The notes: a model not told the origin generated them from the sequence alone. Counted from the first letter of the stretch, positions 1 to 6,166 are shown. The stretch: 10,338 nucleotides of DNA from Smithella sp. ME-1 (GCA_000495415.1 AWGX01000028.1:1-10338); one strand, 5' to 3'. Made by a program: numbers and translations.

Positions 1-14
1 TGAAGTGAAGTTTG

Positions 15-48
15 TCCCTGCCACTTGAAGTGGCGGGATAATTCGTCC
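15..48 (+). repeat. Hairpin repeat, copy A (TCCC...GGGATAATTCG)
   Basis: A hairpin with TCCC at 15-18, stem arms around 20-24 and 30-34 (GCCAC/GTGGC, loop TTGAA) and GGGA at 35-38, followed by GGGATAATTCG. The GGGATA.TTCG right side matches 10 of the 12 bases of GGGATAGTTCGC in copies B and C of this window. It is not followed by a T-run, so it is not a classic terminator. Confidence 0.5.
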
Positions 49-101
49 TAAAATTTTCCGATCACTGCGTGTCGGGAAATTAAGACTCATTAAAGAGTTA
101 G

Positions 102-137
102 GCGAACTATCCCAGTAGCTAAGAAGCTACGCGGGAT
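102..137 (-). repeat. Hairpin repeat, copy B (inverted)
   Basis: Read on the minus strand this is ATCCC, a hairpin of GTAGCT / AGCTAC with a four-base loop, then GGGATAGTTCGC. On the plus strand the arms are GTAGCT 115-120 and AGCTAC 125-130, with outer TCCC 110-113 and GGGA 133-136. The last 12 bases are identical to those of copy C at 1289-1300 but inverted. It ends only about 16 bases before the ATG of the next gene, so it lies in that gene's leader and could fold in the mRNA close to the ribosome binding site. Confidence 0.6.
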
Positions 138-142
138 GTATT

Positions 143-146
143 GGAG
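143..146 (+). promoter_or_regulatory. Ribosome binding site fixing the ATG at 153
   Basis: GGAG lies six bases before ATG 153. An in-frame TTG at 141 would overlap this site and has no Shine-Dalgarno of its own, so ATG 153 is the better start. Confidence 0.7.
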
Positions 147-152
147 TTGGAA

Positions 153-1244
153 ATGGAGAAAACGGACATCACAATAATAGGAGCCGGCGTAATTGGCCTT
201 GCCATTGCTGCCGAAATTGCCCGGCCGGATTTAAGTATCTTTATTCTGGAAAAAAATCACGCGCACGGGGGTGGAATCAGTTCACGCAACAGCGAAGTAA
301 TTCACGGCGGGATGTATTATCCGGAAGAATCACTCAAAGCGTTTCTCTGTGTTGCCGGAAACAAAATGCTCTATGAACTCGCCACTAAAAATAATATCCC
401 TCATAAAAAAACCGGCAAATTAATCGTTTCTGTTAAGAATGAGGAAGATGAAGACCTCGAACGATTGTACGACAACGGCAAAAAAAACGGTGTAACTTCG
501 CTGAAACTAATCAGCAAAAAAAAAGTTCCCGACATGGAACCAAATGTTCAGGCTCAAGCCGCTCTTTATTCTCCCGATACCGGTATCATCAGCGCACATG
601 ATTTAATGAACTATTTTTTAGTGAAGGCCTTAAACAATAAAGCACACATTATCTATCAAACAAAAGTCGTTCGGATAGAGAAAGAATCCAACCACTACCG
701 GATTTTCACGCACAACGCCAAAGGCGAAAGCTTTGAATTTTCCTCCGCTGTTGTCATCAACGCAGCCGGCCTGGAATCAGACACCATCGCCAACATGGTA
801 GGCGGCAATTATCGCCTGCATTACTGCAAGGGTGATTACTGCAGTGTTTCAGGAGTAAAAAAAGGTACAGTGCAGAAACTGGTTTATCCTGTTCCGGCAA
901 AGAAACACACTGGATTAGGTGTTCACTTAACAATAGATTTGAATGGAAGATTCAAACTTGGCCCGGATACCACCTATATCGATCGTAAAGAAGACTACAA
1001 TGTAAAGTCCGAAAAAGCGGAATTTTTTTATCAAAGCGCCAGCCAATTTCTGCCTTTCCTGAAAAAAGAAAACATTCATCCCGATATGGCGGGCATCCGT
1101 CCCAAGCTTCAGGGATCAGCCGACGACTTTCGCGATTTTATCATCAAAGAAGACTCTCCGGGATTCATCAATCTGGTTGGTATCGAATCGCCGGGAATGA
1201 CCGCATCGCCTGCCATCGCCCGACTTGTTCGAAAAATGCTATAA
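153..1244 (+). CDS. lhgO: LhgO-like FAD-dependent L-2-hydroxyacid (L-2-hydroxyglutarate) dehydrogenase
   Basis: Probable FAD flavoprotein of the DAO/GlpA fold that oxidises L-2-hydroxyglutarate to 2-oxoglutarate and passes electrons to a quinone; the substrate is inferred from family likeness. The 363-residue protein begins almost directly with the dinucleotide-binding GxGxxG (GAGVIG, residues 10-15) and an acidic E33 at the end of the second strand. The motif GISSRNSEVIHGG near residues 41-53 and the C-terminal GIESPGMTASPAIA are typical of LhgO proteins. It is somewhat shorter than E. coli LhgO (about 420 residues) but has both ends of the fold. No signal peptide or membrane helix is obvious. 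I chose ATG 153 because of GGAG at 143-146; TTG 141 would add four residues. It stands alone: hairpin repeats lie on both sides and a terminator overlaps its stop codon. None of the usual glutarate genes (csiD, gabD, gabT) is visible. Related 2-hydroxyacid or glycerol-3-phosphate dehydrogenases are the alternative. Confidence 0.8.
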   Translation: MEKTDITIIGAGVIGLAIAAEIARPDLSIFILEKNHAHGGGISSRNSEVIHGGMYYPEESLKAFLCVAGNKMLYELATKNNIPHKKTGKLIVSVKNEEDEDLERLYDNGKKNGVTSLKLISKKKVPDMEPNVQAQAALYSPDTGIISAHDLMNYFLVKALNNKAHIIYQTKVVRIEKESNHYRIFTHNAKGESFEFSSAVVINAAGLESDTIANMVGGNYRLHYCKGDYCSVSGVKKGTVQKLVYPVPAKKHTGLGVHLTIDLNGRFKLGPDTTYIDRKEDYNVKSEKAEFFYQSASQFLPFLKKENIHPDMAGIRPKLQGSADDFRDFIIKEDSPGFINLVGIESPGMTASPAIARLVRKML

Positions 1245-1269
1245 AAAGTTCTATGTTCTAAACTTTTTT
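1243..1269 (+). terminator. AT-rich hairpin terminator of the LhgO-like gene
   Basis: AAAAAGTT (1243-1250) pairs with AACTTTTT (1261-1268) around a ten-base loop, and the right arm itself supplies the T-run. It begins inside the TAA stop codon (1242-1244). The stem is AT-rich, so its strength is uncertain, and the A-run and T-run could also let it act on the opposite strand. Confidence 0.6.
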
Positions 1270-1302
1270 ATCCCGTTCGCTGCGCTCAGGGATAGTTCGC
1301 TT
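1270..1302 (+). repeat. Hairpin repeat, copy C (ATCCC...GGGATAGTTCGC)
   Basis: ATCCC (1270-1274) and GGGAT (1289-1293) form an outer stem, followed by GGGATAGTTCGC (1289-1300). The 12 bases are the exact reverse complement of 102-113 (copy B), so the first gene sits between an inverted pair of this element. The internal stem sequence differs completely between copies while the ends are kept, as expected of a dispersed palindromic repeat. Confidence 0.6.
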
Positions 1303-1304
1303 TG

Positions 1305-1321
1305 GGCTTCCTGCGGAAGCC
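1305..1321 (+). repeat. GC-rich hairpin next to copy C
   Basis: GGCTTCC (1305-1311) and GGAAGCC (1315-1321) form a perfect 7-bp stem with a TGC loop, four bases after copy C. There is no following T-run. It may be part of the same composite repeat or protect the 3' end of the upstream transcript. Confidence 0.55.
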
Positions 1322-1341
1322 ACAGGCTCACTAACTTTCTA

Positions 1342-1370
1342 TTGACACCTTACTCTCCTTCCCTTATAAA
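1342..1370 (+). promoter_or_regulatory. Sigma70-type promoter of the symporter gene
   Basis: A perfect -35 TTGACA (1342-1347), a 17-base spacer and TATAAA (1365-1370) as -10. Transcription would begin near 1377, giving a leader of about 37 bases before ATG 1414. This is the best promoter match in the window. Confidence 0.75.
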
Positions 1371-1413
1371 AATCAAAGGTTGAAACTCTTAATAAAAATA
1401 TTTCGGAGACTTT

Positions 1414-2754
1414 ATGCAATCCATAGAATCTTTTCTTCAGCAAATAAGCGATGTCCTCTGGGGATGGCCTTTGATTGTTCTGCTGGTCGGGACGCATATA
1501 TTCTTAACATTTCGCCTTAAATTCATTCAGCGATACATGCTCCAAGCAATCAAAATTTCTTTTTCCCGCAAGCGCGAAGGTGAAGGCGACATCAGCCAAT
1601 TCGGTGCCCTGACCACGGCTCTGGCAGCGACTATCGGCACCGGCAATATCGTCGGCGTAGCGACAGCAATCGCTGCCGGCGGCCCGGGAGCGGTGCTGTG
1701 GATGTGGTTAACCGGCGTCTTCGGCATTGCGACAAAATACGGCGAGGCGGTTTTATCGCTGAAATACCGCATCACCACCAAAGAAGGTTTAATGGCCGGC
1801 GGCCCGATGTACGTTCTGGAACGCGGCATGAATGCCCGATGGCTGGGATTGATTTTCGCCGCGCTGACCGCGGTAGCGGCTTTCGGTATCGGTAACATGG
1901 TTCAGGCCAATTCAATTTCTTCACTTGTGCAGGAAACTTTCAACATTTCACCGTGGATTACCGGAATAATCATGACGGTATTGACGGCCGTCGTTATCCT
2001 CGGTGGAATTAAATCCATTGCAAAGGTTTGTGAGAAACTGGTGCCTTTTATGGCTGTTTTTTATGTCTTCGGATGTTTGATTCTATTGGGAATGCATTAC
2101 GAAACTATACCAGAGACTTTCAAATTAATCTTTAATAGCGCTTTTTCCGGTCATGCCATCATTGGTGGGTTTCTCGGTGCGGGAATGAAGGAGGCAATCC
2201 GCTATGGTATCGCCCGCGGATTGTTTTCCAATGAATCCGGAATGGGCAGCGCACCGATTGTGGCGGCAGCGGCACAGACAAAGAATGCTATCCGGCAGGC
2301 GCTGGTTTCTTCAACGGCAACCTTCTGGGACACGGTGGTTGTGTGCGCGATTACCGGTCTGGTTCTGGTTAATTCCGGCGAATGGATTCACGGTTATAAG
2401 GGAGCCGCTCTAACCAAAGCAGCGTTCTCCGATTTACCGGTTTTCGGACCCATATTGCTGTCAGTCGGTCTGCTGACTTTTGTTTTTTCAACCATTCTGG
2501 GCTGGTCTTATTACGGTGAAAAAGCCGCGGAATATCTTCTGGGAACCAAAGCCATTCTGCCTTACAGATATTTGTGGGTATGCGCCGTTATGCTTGGTTC
2601 CGTGCTGAGTCTTCCCATTGTCTGGACGTTTGCGGATATCGCCAACGGATTGATGGCTATACCGAATCTCATTTCACTTCTCGTCCTCAATAAAGTGATT
2701 ATAAACGAAACAAAACAGTTTCTCTGGGACGGTAAGCTGGACGAATCCGCCTGA
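1414..2754 (+). CDS. Sodium:alanine (amino acid) symporter, AGCS family
   Basis: Inner-membrane carrier that imports alanine or glycine with Na+ (or H+). The 446-residue protein has about 11 hydrophobic segments. The family signature is plain: GTGN at residues 75-78, GGPGAVLWMWLTGVFG at 89-104, followed by KYGEAVLSLKYR, and NESGMGSAPI at 273-282. The length is normal for the family. ATG 1414 has GGAG at 1405-1408, five bases upstream, and a strong promoter at 1342-1370, so the gene is its own unit and not part of an operon with the oxidoreductase before it. The C-terminus is short and hydrophilic after the last helix. Which amino acid it carries cannot be told from the sequence; alanine or glycine is the family norm. 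In a fermentative or syntrophic anaerobe it would serve amino-acid uptake. Confidence 0.93.
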   Translation: MQSIESFLQQISDVLWGWPLIVLLVGTHIFLTFRLKFIQRYMLQAIKISFSRKREGEGDISQFGALTTALAATIGTGNIVGVATAIAAGGPGAVLWMWLTGVFGIATKYGEAVLSLKYRITTKEGLMAGGPMYVLERGMNARWLGLIFAALTAVAAFGIGNMVQANSISSLVQETFNISPWITGIIMTVLTAVVILGGIKSIAKVCEKLVPFMAVFYVFGCLILLGMHYETIPETFKLIFNSAFSGHAIIGGFLGAGMKEAIRYGIARGLFSNESGMGSAPIVAAAAQTKNAIRQALVSSTATFWDTVVVCAITGLVLVNSGEWIHGYKGAALTKAAFSDLPVFGPILLSVGLLTFVFSTILGWSYYGEKAAEYLLGTKAILPYRYLWVCAVMLGSVLSLPIVWTFADIANGLMAIPNLISLLVLNKVIINETKQFLWDGKLDESA

Positions 2755-2766
2755 GTTAATGCTTAG

Positions 2767-2868
2767 CAGGGTAATCCATTTTCTGAAATCAATCCGATTA
2801 TCCTTTCCGGCATAGACAAGGAACTGAAAGACAACCCAAAAGTTAAAAATGCTTATTTGGGTGCATAG
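2767..2868 (+). pseudogene. Remnant: C-terminal tail of an ABC-transporter ATPase (LivG/LivF/LptB-like)
   Basis: Reading to the TAG at 2866-2868 the frame gives ...IILSG (2797-2811), then ELKDNPKVKNAYLGA (2821-2865) and stop. Ending in NNPxVxxAYLG is characteristic of the LivG/LivF/LptB group of ABC ATPases, and the hydrophobic strand then G matches the last beta-strand before that tail. Only about 30 codons remain; the frame is stopped upstream by TAG at 2764-2766 and there is no start codon. It lies in the same frame as the symporter, past its TGA (2752-2754). I read it as the end of a lost transport gene. Chance resemblance over so short a stretch cannot be excluded. Confidence 0.45.
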
Positions 2869-3046
2869 CATTTACAGGTTCTGGATACATTTTCCCCCAT
2901 TGTGGGTAATCAATCCCCAGTTATTGAATACACTGGCATATTTTTTTGTAAAAAATAATAGCATATTATTGTAAATACAAAGAGTTATTAATTCGTGTTT
3001 CTTTATTGGCATGCAAGTTGCTGTAATACAACCACAGGAATAATGT

Positions 3047-3051
3047 GGAGG
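3047..3051 (+). promoter_or_regulatory. Ribosome binding site fixing the ATG at 3061
   Basis: GGAGG lies nine bases before ATG 3061. The open frame runs back to a GTG at 2995, but the signal peptide begins exactly at 3061, so this site settles the start. Confidence 0.8.
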
Positions 3052-3060
3052 TGGTTAATC

Positions 3061-4071
3061 ATGAAAAAAACTTTATTGTATGTGCTTGGGATATTCTTTC
3101 TTCTCCCCATTTTAGTTTTTGCCGCTGATAATCCTGCTTACTATACCAAGGTTGGTCCGTTGATTCAAACAGATAGAGATATTTATAATTACGGCGAAGA
3201 AATCAGGATACATTTTTACAACGCACCCGGTTATGCGAGTGATTGGATATGTATTGTACCGTCAGACTCCTGGGACACGGAAGCCGGCGACTATAAATAC
3301 ATACCTGAAGGGGTGCATGAAGGTGTAATGATTTTCCAATCACCGGTACCGGGAGAATACGAGGTACGGGCTTATTATAACTACAGTGCTTTCCGATACA
3401 CGGTATCTGCCCGTTATCACTTCACGGTAGCAGGAGACGAATACGGATATGGTTACGAAAATGAGTATGTCGATGTTCCGATAATTTATGGAGAACCCTG
3501 TTACTATGCGCCCCCGATTGCGGTAACATTTGCCTTCGACTATTTTACATATGAGATTGTTGGAGGATTTGTAGATATCGTTTTCTGGAGAGGCGGACAC
3601 CGTCACCACTACAAACCATGGTATCATCACGGAAGAAGAATCTCTCCCGATTATATACGTTCAAAGTACATGCGCCACAGAATTCGCAGCAATGAATTCT
3701 TCAGACATCGTGAAAAGTTGCAGAGGGATCATCATATATCTCGTCCCGATTCACATTATGGATTGAAAACACGTTATCAAAAGCCAACACAACAGTGGCA
3801 GGGGCAAAAAGATCAGCATCCGCAATGGGGACAGCAGCCGTCTCAACAGACTAAACAACGTCCACAGTGGGGACAAAATCAACCTCCACAGGTTAGAAAA
3901 CAACCACAACAATTAGAAAAACGTCCGCAGTGGGGGCAGAGTCGGTCTCGAGAGGTTAAACAACGGTCACAACAATTAGAACAAAAACCGCAATTAGAGA
4001 AAAAGTCATCGCGGCAGATAGAAAAACATGAGCCCATGCAAGAGAAACATAAAGAAATGAAGGAACATTAA
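3061..4071 (+). CDS. Secreted protein with DWIC-type beta domain and repeated Q/K-rich tail (function unknown)
   Basis: I do not recognise a named family. The 336-residue protein starts with a clear Sec signal peptide (MKKTLLYVLGIFFLLPILVFA, cleavage likely after the VFA near residue 21), so it is exported. Residues about 25-125 look like a beta-sandwich: a DWICIVP motif (compare the DWIGIY of SKICH-like and related extracellular domains), then PVPGEYEVRAYYN and a final strand RYHFTV. Residues about 130-215 are Tyr- and His-rich (GGHRHHYKPWYHHGRR), which could bind metal. The tail from about 240 is low-complexity Gln/Lys/Arg-rich with tandem PQWGQ units (see repeat) and ends in a charged EKH stretch. 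ATG 3061 is supported by GGAGG and the signal peptide. It is flanked by non-coding DNA and appears monocistronic. A periplasmic or surface role is likely; the basic, repeated tail may bind nucleic acid, polysaccharide or the wall, which is speculation. Confidence 0.75.
   Translation: MKKTLLYVLGIFFLLPILVFAADNPAYYTKVGPLIQTDRDIYNYGEEIRIHFYNAPGYASDWICIVPSDSWDTEAGDYKYIPEGVHEGVMIFQSPVPGEYEVRAYYNYSAFRYTVSARYHFTVAGDEYGYGYENEYVDVPIIYGEPCYYAPPIAVTFAFDYFTYEIVGGFVDIVFWRGGHRHHYKPWYHHGRRISPDYIRSKYMRHRIRSNEFFRHREKLQRDHHISRPDSHYGLKTRYQKPTQQWQGQKDQHPQWGQQPSQQTKQRPQWGQNQPPQVRKQPQQLEKRPQWGQSRSREVKQRSQQLEQKPQLEKKSSRQIEKHEPMQEKHKEMKEH
3817..4026 (+). repeat. In-frame tandem repeat, 63-base unit (21 codons)
   Basis: Within the secreted-protein gene, two full 63-base units (3859-3921 and 3922-3984) are flanked by partial 42-base units (3817-3858 and 3985-4026). 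The units translate as RPQWGQNQPPQVRKQPQQLEK, RPQWGQSRSREVKQRSQQLEQ (each 21 residues), with HPQWGQQPSQQTKQ before and KPQLEKKSSRQIEK after. Unit starts (CGTCCRCAGTGGGG) and the CAACAATTAGAA block are best kept. A weaker earlier unit (PTQQWQGQKDQ) precedes them. Unit number is a likely site of length variation between strains. Confidence 0.8.
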
Positions 4072-4140
4072 ATAAACCGGATTTCATTTAAGGTAACATT
4101 AATTAATGGTGCTTAATTTTCATTAGTACTACTAGAATAA

Positions 4141-4236
4141 AAAAATATTTTAAGAAAGAGGCTGCAAAAAAAAGCATCCGCAGAGAAGAAGGCAACAGAG
4201 AAGGTTGAAGGTGCAATTCCCCCAGCCGTAAAATAA
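4141..4236 (+). pseudogene. Possible remnant of a Lys/Ala-rich protein
   Basis: The frame ending at TAA 4234-4236 reads KASAEKKATEKVEGAIPPAVK from 4171. Just before it, the neighbouring frame reads KKEAAKK (4152-4172). The two join into one Lys/Ala-rich sequence if one A is removed from the run of eight A at 4166-4173, which suggests a frameshift in a homopolymer. No start codon or ribosome binding site is present and TAA (4138-4140) closes the frame upstream. The composition recalls histone-H1-like bacterial tails, but the piece is too short to name. Confidence 0.3.
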
Positions 4237-4270
4237 GAAGCAATAAAACATACGAATGATTTAATTACTG

Positions 4271-4304
4271 AAAGGCAGAAGCAACAAAGACTCTGCCTTT
4301 TTAT
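4271..4304 (+). terminator. Rho-independent terminator (likely bidirectional)
   Basis: AAAGGCAGA (4271-4279) pairs perfectly with TCTGCCTTT (4292-4300) around a 12-base loop; the right arm runs into TTTTTATT and the left arm begins with A's, so it can work on both strands. It lies 38 bases after the Lys/Ala-rich remnant and about 200 bases after the secreted-protein gene. Confidence 0.8.
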
Positions 4305-4465
4305 TAATGAATACGTCAGTAACCGTCCATTTTTATTATTCTATGAAATTGATGCCGTGTAAAAATAATTAACTTCTTCTAAGCAAGTTCTATAAATTTC
4401 ATTACTATGATATAGATAGATTAATAATTTTCGGAGAAAATTATCATAAAAAAAGAAAACAACGT

Positions 4466-5509
4466 GTGTATTGTCCTTTTATGAAAAAACTCTTTTCAAG
4501 TATTGTTGCAATAGACAGTGACGGGATACCTTATAATATTCCAAATATTCGATATAAAAAATGGAAAATCAGTTCACTTGGATTTAGAGAAAAAGAATTT
4601 GATTTGGAGAAAAAGAAAGGGCGAATCCGGATTATGTGTTTTGGATCGTCAGAAACTCTTGGTGTGCATGAGACGGAAGGAAAAGAATGGCCTTCACAAT
4701 TGGGTGAAATGCTGAAGGACAAATATCCCGAAGTAGAGGTTATTAATATATCTATTATGGGATTATCTCAAAAAATGAGAAAAGCATATATAGAAAAATA
4801 TGTTTTGCCTTTAAAACCGGACATCATCGTGATGAATCATCATCGGTTGTTTTTCCATATCAGGGAATCAATAAGAGGAGAAGACATAGATATTATTCCA
4901 TGCCTGATTAATGAAAATATTAAAAATTATTCCAAAATTCGTGTCTTATTTGACCGAGTTCTGTCAAACTTTAGAAATGTCATTTACAAATTTCTTCCAA
5001 ACATGGTCTTATCTTACTATTCCATGTGGAGGCTGCGTAAGAAAATAAAAATAAAAGAAAAGGAATATCTGCAAAACAAAACACCTCTTAATGAAATTCC
5101 TGAAAATATTATTTTGCAATATGAAAAGGAGTTGAATGCATTTATTGATTATCTTAAAGAAAAAAATATTGTTCCGGTTATGCCGACATTCCCTTTTTTA
5201 ACAACATTCTCCAACAAAAATACTTATAAAACAATCTTGATGGAAACCCGCTTAATGTTTTTTATCGAGTTTTCTGAAGATGGCATTCTGGATGCCATGA
5301 GTAAATTGAATAATTTAATTAAAAAGACAGCTGAAAAACAAAATGTCGTTTGTATAGACATTGATAATTTGCTTCCCAAAACTCTTGAATATTTCGCTGA
5401 TGAACTTCATTATACCGACAAGGGAGCTGAACTAATTGCTCAAGAGATTTGTAAATCATTAATTCGCTCTAATTTTTGCGGGACGAAACCCATCCTTAAC
5501 AACTCATGA
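4466..5509 (+). CDS. SGNH/GDSL-hydrolase-like protein (N-terminus uncertain)
   Basis: Probable serine esterase or O-acyl-transfer-type enzyme of the SGNH fold; members often act on polysaccharide or lipid esters. From GTG 4466 (347 residues): block I is GSSET with nucleophile S62, so the usual Asp of GDS is Ser; block II has G99 (NISIMG); block III has N124 in MNHH; block V is DELH with D312 and H315. The core is therefore complete apart from D61S. Most relatives of this size begin with a membrane helix or signal, which is missing here. The start is unclear: GTG 4466 and ATG 4481 lack a ribosome binding site, while GGAG at 4433-4436 has no ATG/GTG/TTG in range, and the frame stays open back to a stop at 4370. 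The 5' end may be mutated. The gene is clearly more AT-rich than the cupin, GGDEF and symporter genes, which suggests transfer. No sugar genes lie nearby. Confidence 0.65.
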   Translation: MYCPFMKKLFSSIVAIDSDGIPYNIPNIRYKKWKISSLGFREKEFDLEKKKGRIRIMCFGSSETLGVHETEGKEWPSQLGEMLKDKYPEVEVINISIMGLSQKMRKAYIEKYVLPLKPDIIVMNHHRLFFHIRESIRGEDIDIIPCLINENIKNYSKIRVLFDRVLSNFRNVIYKFLPNMVLSYYSMWRLRKKIKIKEKEYLQNKTPLNEIPENIILQYEKELNAFIDYLKEKNIVPVMPTFPFLTTFSNKNTYKTILMETRLMFFIEFSEDGILDAMSKLNNLIKKTAEKQNVVCIDIDNLLPKTLEYFADELHYTDKGAELIAQEICKSLIRSNFCGTKPILNNS

Positions 5510-5734
5510 AATCAGTAAGAGACTGTGATTAGTAAAGATATATCCATTGAAAAAGCAAAGTTAATAATCATAGCTTTCAAAATCCGCTCTTTATTATGAA
5601 AGAGATGTAGAAGAAAACCAATTAGCAAGCAGAAACTAGGAAAATAGAAGATAAAAAAAGATTAATTCATGCTAGTTAATGTTGGAAGAGAGCCGCAATG
5701 CTTTTTCATGCATAAGCTGTAGTCAGCTCATTTA

Positions 5735-5905
5735 TTAACTACCTTTTAAGTAGCCTACCCATCGACGATCAATATTTCCATTGAAATGGTTAACTTCTAT
5801 TCACATCATCCGGGCATTGCAGCACTCTTCACCTATAAGATACTGCTGCTGATTGTTAATGTCAAGGAGTGTGTCGAATATAAACACTTTACCGTTGGCA
5901 CCCAT
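5735..5905 (-). pseudogene. Decayed minus-strand gene fragment with in-frame TGA
   Basis: From ATG (5905-5903) the minus frame reads MGANGKVFIFDTLLDINNQQ, continues through YLIGEECCNARMM, meets TGA at 5803-5801, and then goes on in the same frame as IEVNHFNGNIDRRWVGYLKG to TAA (5737-5735). First codon positions are rich in G on both sides of the TGA, as in real genes, which is the main reason to think this was once one coding sequence. I do not recognise the family. There is no ribosome binding site before the ATG. Read-through of TGA as selenocysteine is possible in principle, but I see no SECIS-like hairpin and consider decay far more likely. Confidence 0.35.
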
Positions 5906-5980
5906 ACACAAATTATTAATATTATTAAGTAATATTATGACGCATACTATTTAAGCATTTTGCTAATAAACGCTCTTTTT

Positions 5981-6055
5981 CTATAGGTTAGATAATTTAT
6001 CAACAGGCATATCAACAATCATTTCCACATAATAGTTGATAGAATATGCAGTCAC
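5981..6055 (-). pseudogene. Short minus-strand ORF with ribosome binding site, probably a truncated gene
   Basis: On the minus strand AGGAG (6068-6064) stands eight bases before GTG (6055-6053), which opens 24 codons: MTAYSINYYVEMIVDMPVDK then LSNL, ending at TAG 5983-5981. Right at that stop, another frame continues with IEKERLLAKCLNSMRHNIT to a TAA near 5930, as if one frameshift at the A-run (minus GAAAAAG) had broken a longer protein. The good ribosome binding site argues for a once-functional start. Family unknown; a genuine 24-residue peptide is the alternative. Confidence 0.35.
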
Positions 6056-6121
6056 TTATTTTTCTCCTGAAGCAACTGACTAAATGAAATAAAAGACATC
6101 TCAAAAATAATCAAAAAACGG

Positions 6122-6150
6122 CTGACCGCCAACTTAACATATGGTACAAG
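6122..6150 (+). promoter_or_regulatory. Candidate extended -10 promoter of the cupin gene
   Basis: CTGACC (6122-6127), 17-base spacer, TACAAG (6145-6150) preceded by TGG, which gives a TGn extended -10. The hexamers are imperfect. The layout resembles the TGTTACAAA -10 in front of the prenyltransferase gene. Confidence 0.35.
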
Positions 6151-6166
6151 ATTGAAATACTTTGAT

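Larger units (their letters stand above)
2755..3060. other. Intergenic region after the symporter
   Basis: 306 bases without an intact gene. The first part (2767-2868) holds the ABC-ATPase tail remnant listed separately. Around 2895-2918 there are short C-runs and G-runs but no terminator with a T-run. From about 2940 to 2990 it is extremely AT-rich, with AATAATA / TATTATT arms around 2956-2970, and this part probably carries the promoter of the secreted-protein gene; I cannot place a -35/-10 pair with confidence. Confidence 0.5.
4072..4465. other. AT-rich intergenic region between the secreted-protein and SGNH genes
   Basis: 394 bases with no intact gene. It holds a perfect 12-bp palindrome CATTAATTAATG (4097-4108), the possible Lys/Ala-rich remnant (4141-4236), a good hairpin terminator (4271-4302) and, at its end, a GGAG (4433-4436) that has no usable start codon at the right distance. 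A TATGAT (4406-4411) could be a -10 element, but I see no matching -35. Confidence 0.5.

Noticed and set aside
141..152. TTG 141 as the start of the LhgO-like gene
   Set aside because: The only ribosome binding site (GGAG 143-146) overlaps it and fits ATG 153 instead.
1527..1898. A 123-codon open frame on the minus strand inside the symporter gene
   Set aside because: It lies opposite the signature region of an obvious AGCS symporter, its protein is Pro/Ala-rich without any family feature, and it has no ribosome binding site; it is a shadow of the real gene.
2204..2413. Short plus-strand open frame inside the symporter
   Set aside because: It is an alternative frame of a well-conserved gene with no start signals and no recognisable protein.
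2995..3060. GTG 2995 as the start of the secreted protein
   Set aside because: It would put 22 unrelated residues before a textbook signal peptide, and GGAGG stands at the right distance from ATG 3061.
3817..4026. Regular repeat as a CRISPR-like array
   Set aside because: The units are directly joined, in frame, and translate to a repeated peptide; there are no spacers.
5903..5947. The TAATATTA-rich stretch as a replication origin or attachment site
   Set aside because: Only AT-rich self-complementary words are seen; there are no DnaA boxes, no integrase gene and no flanking direct repeat.
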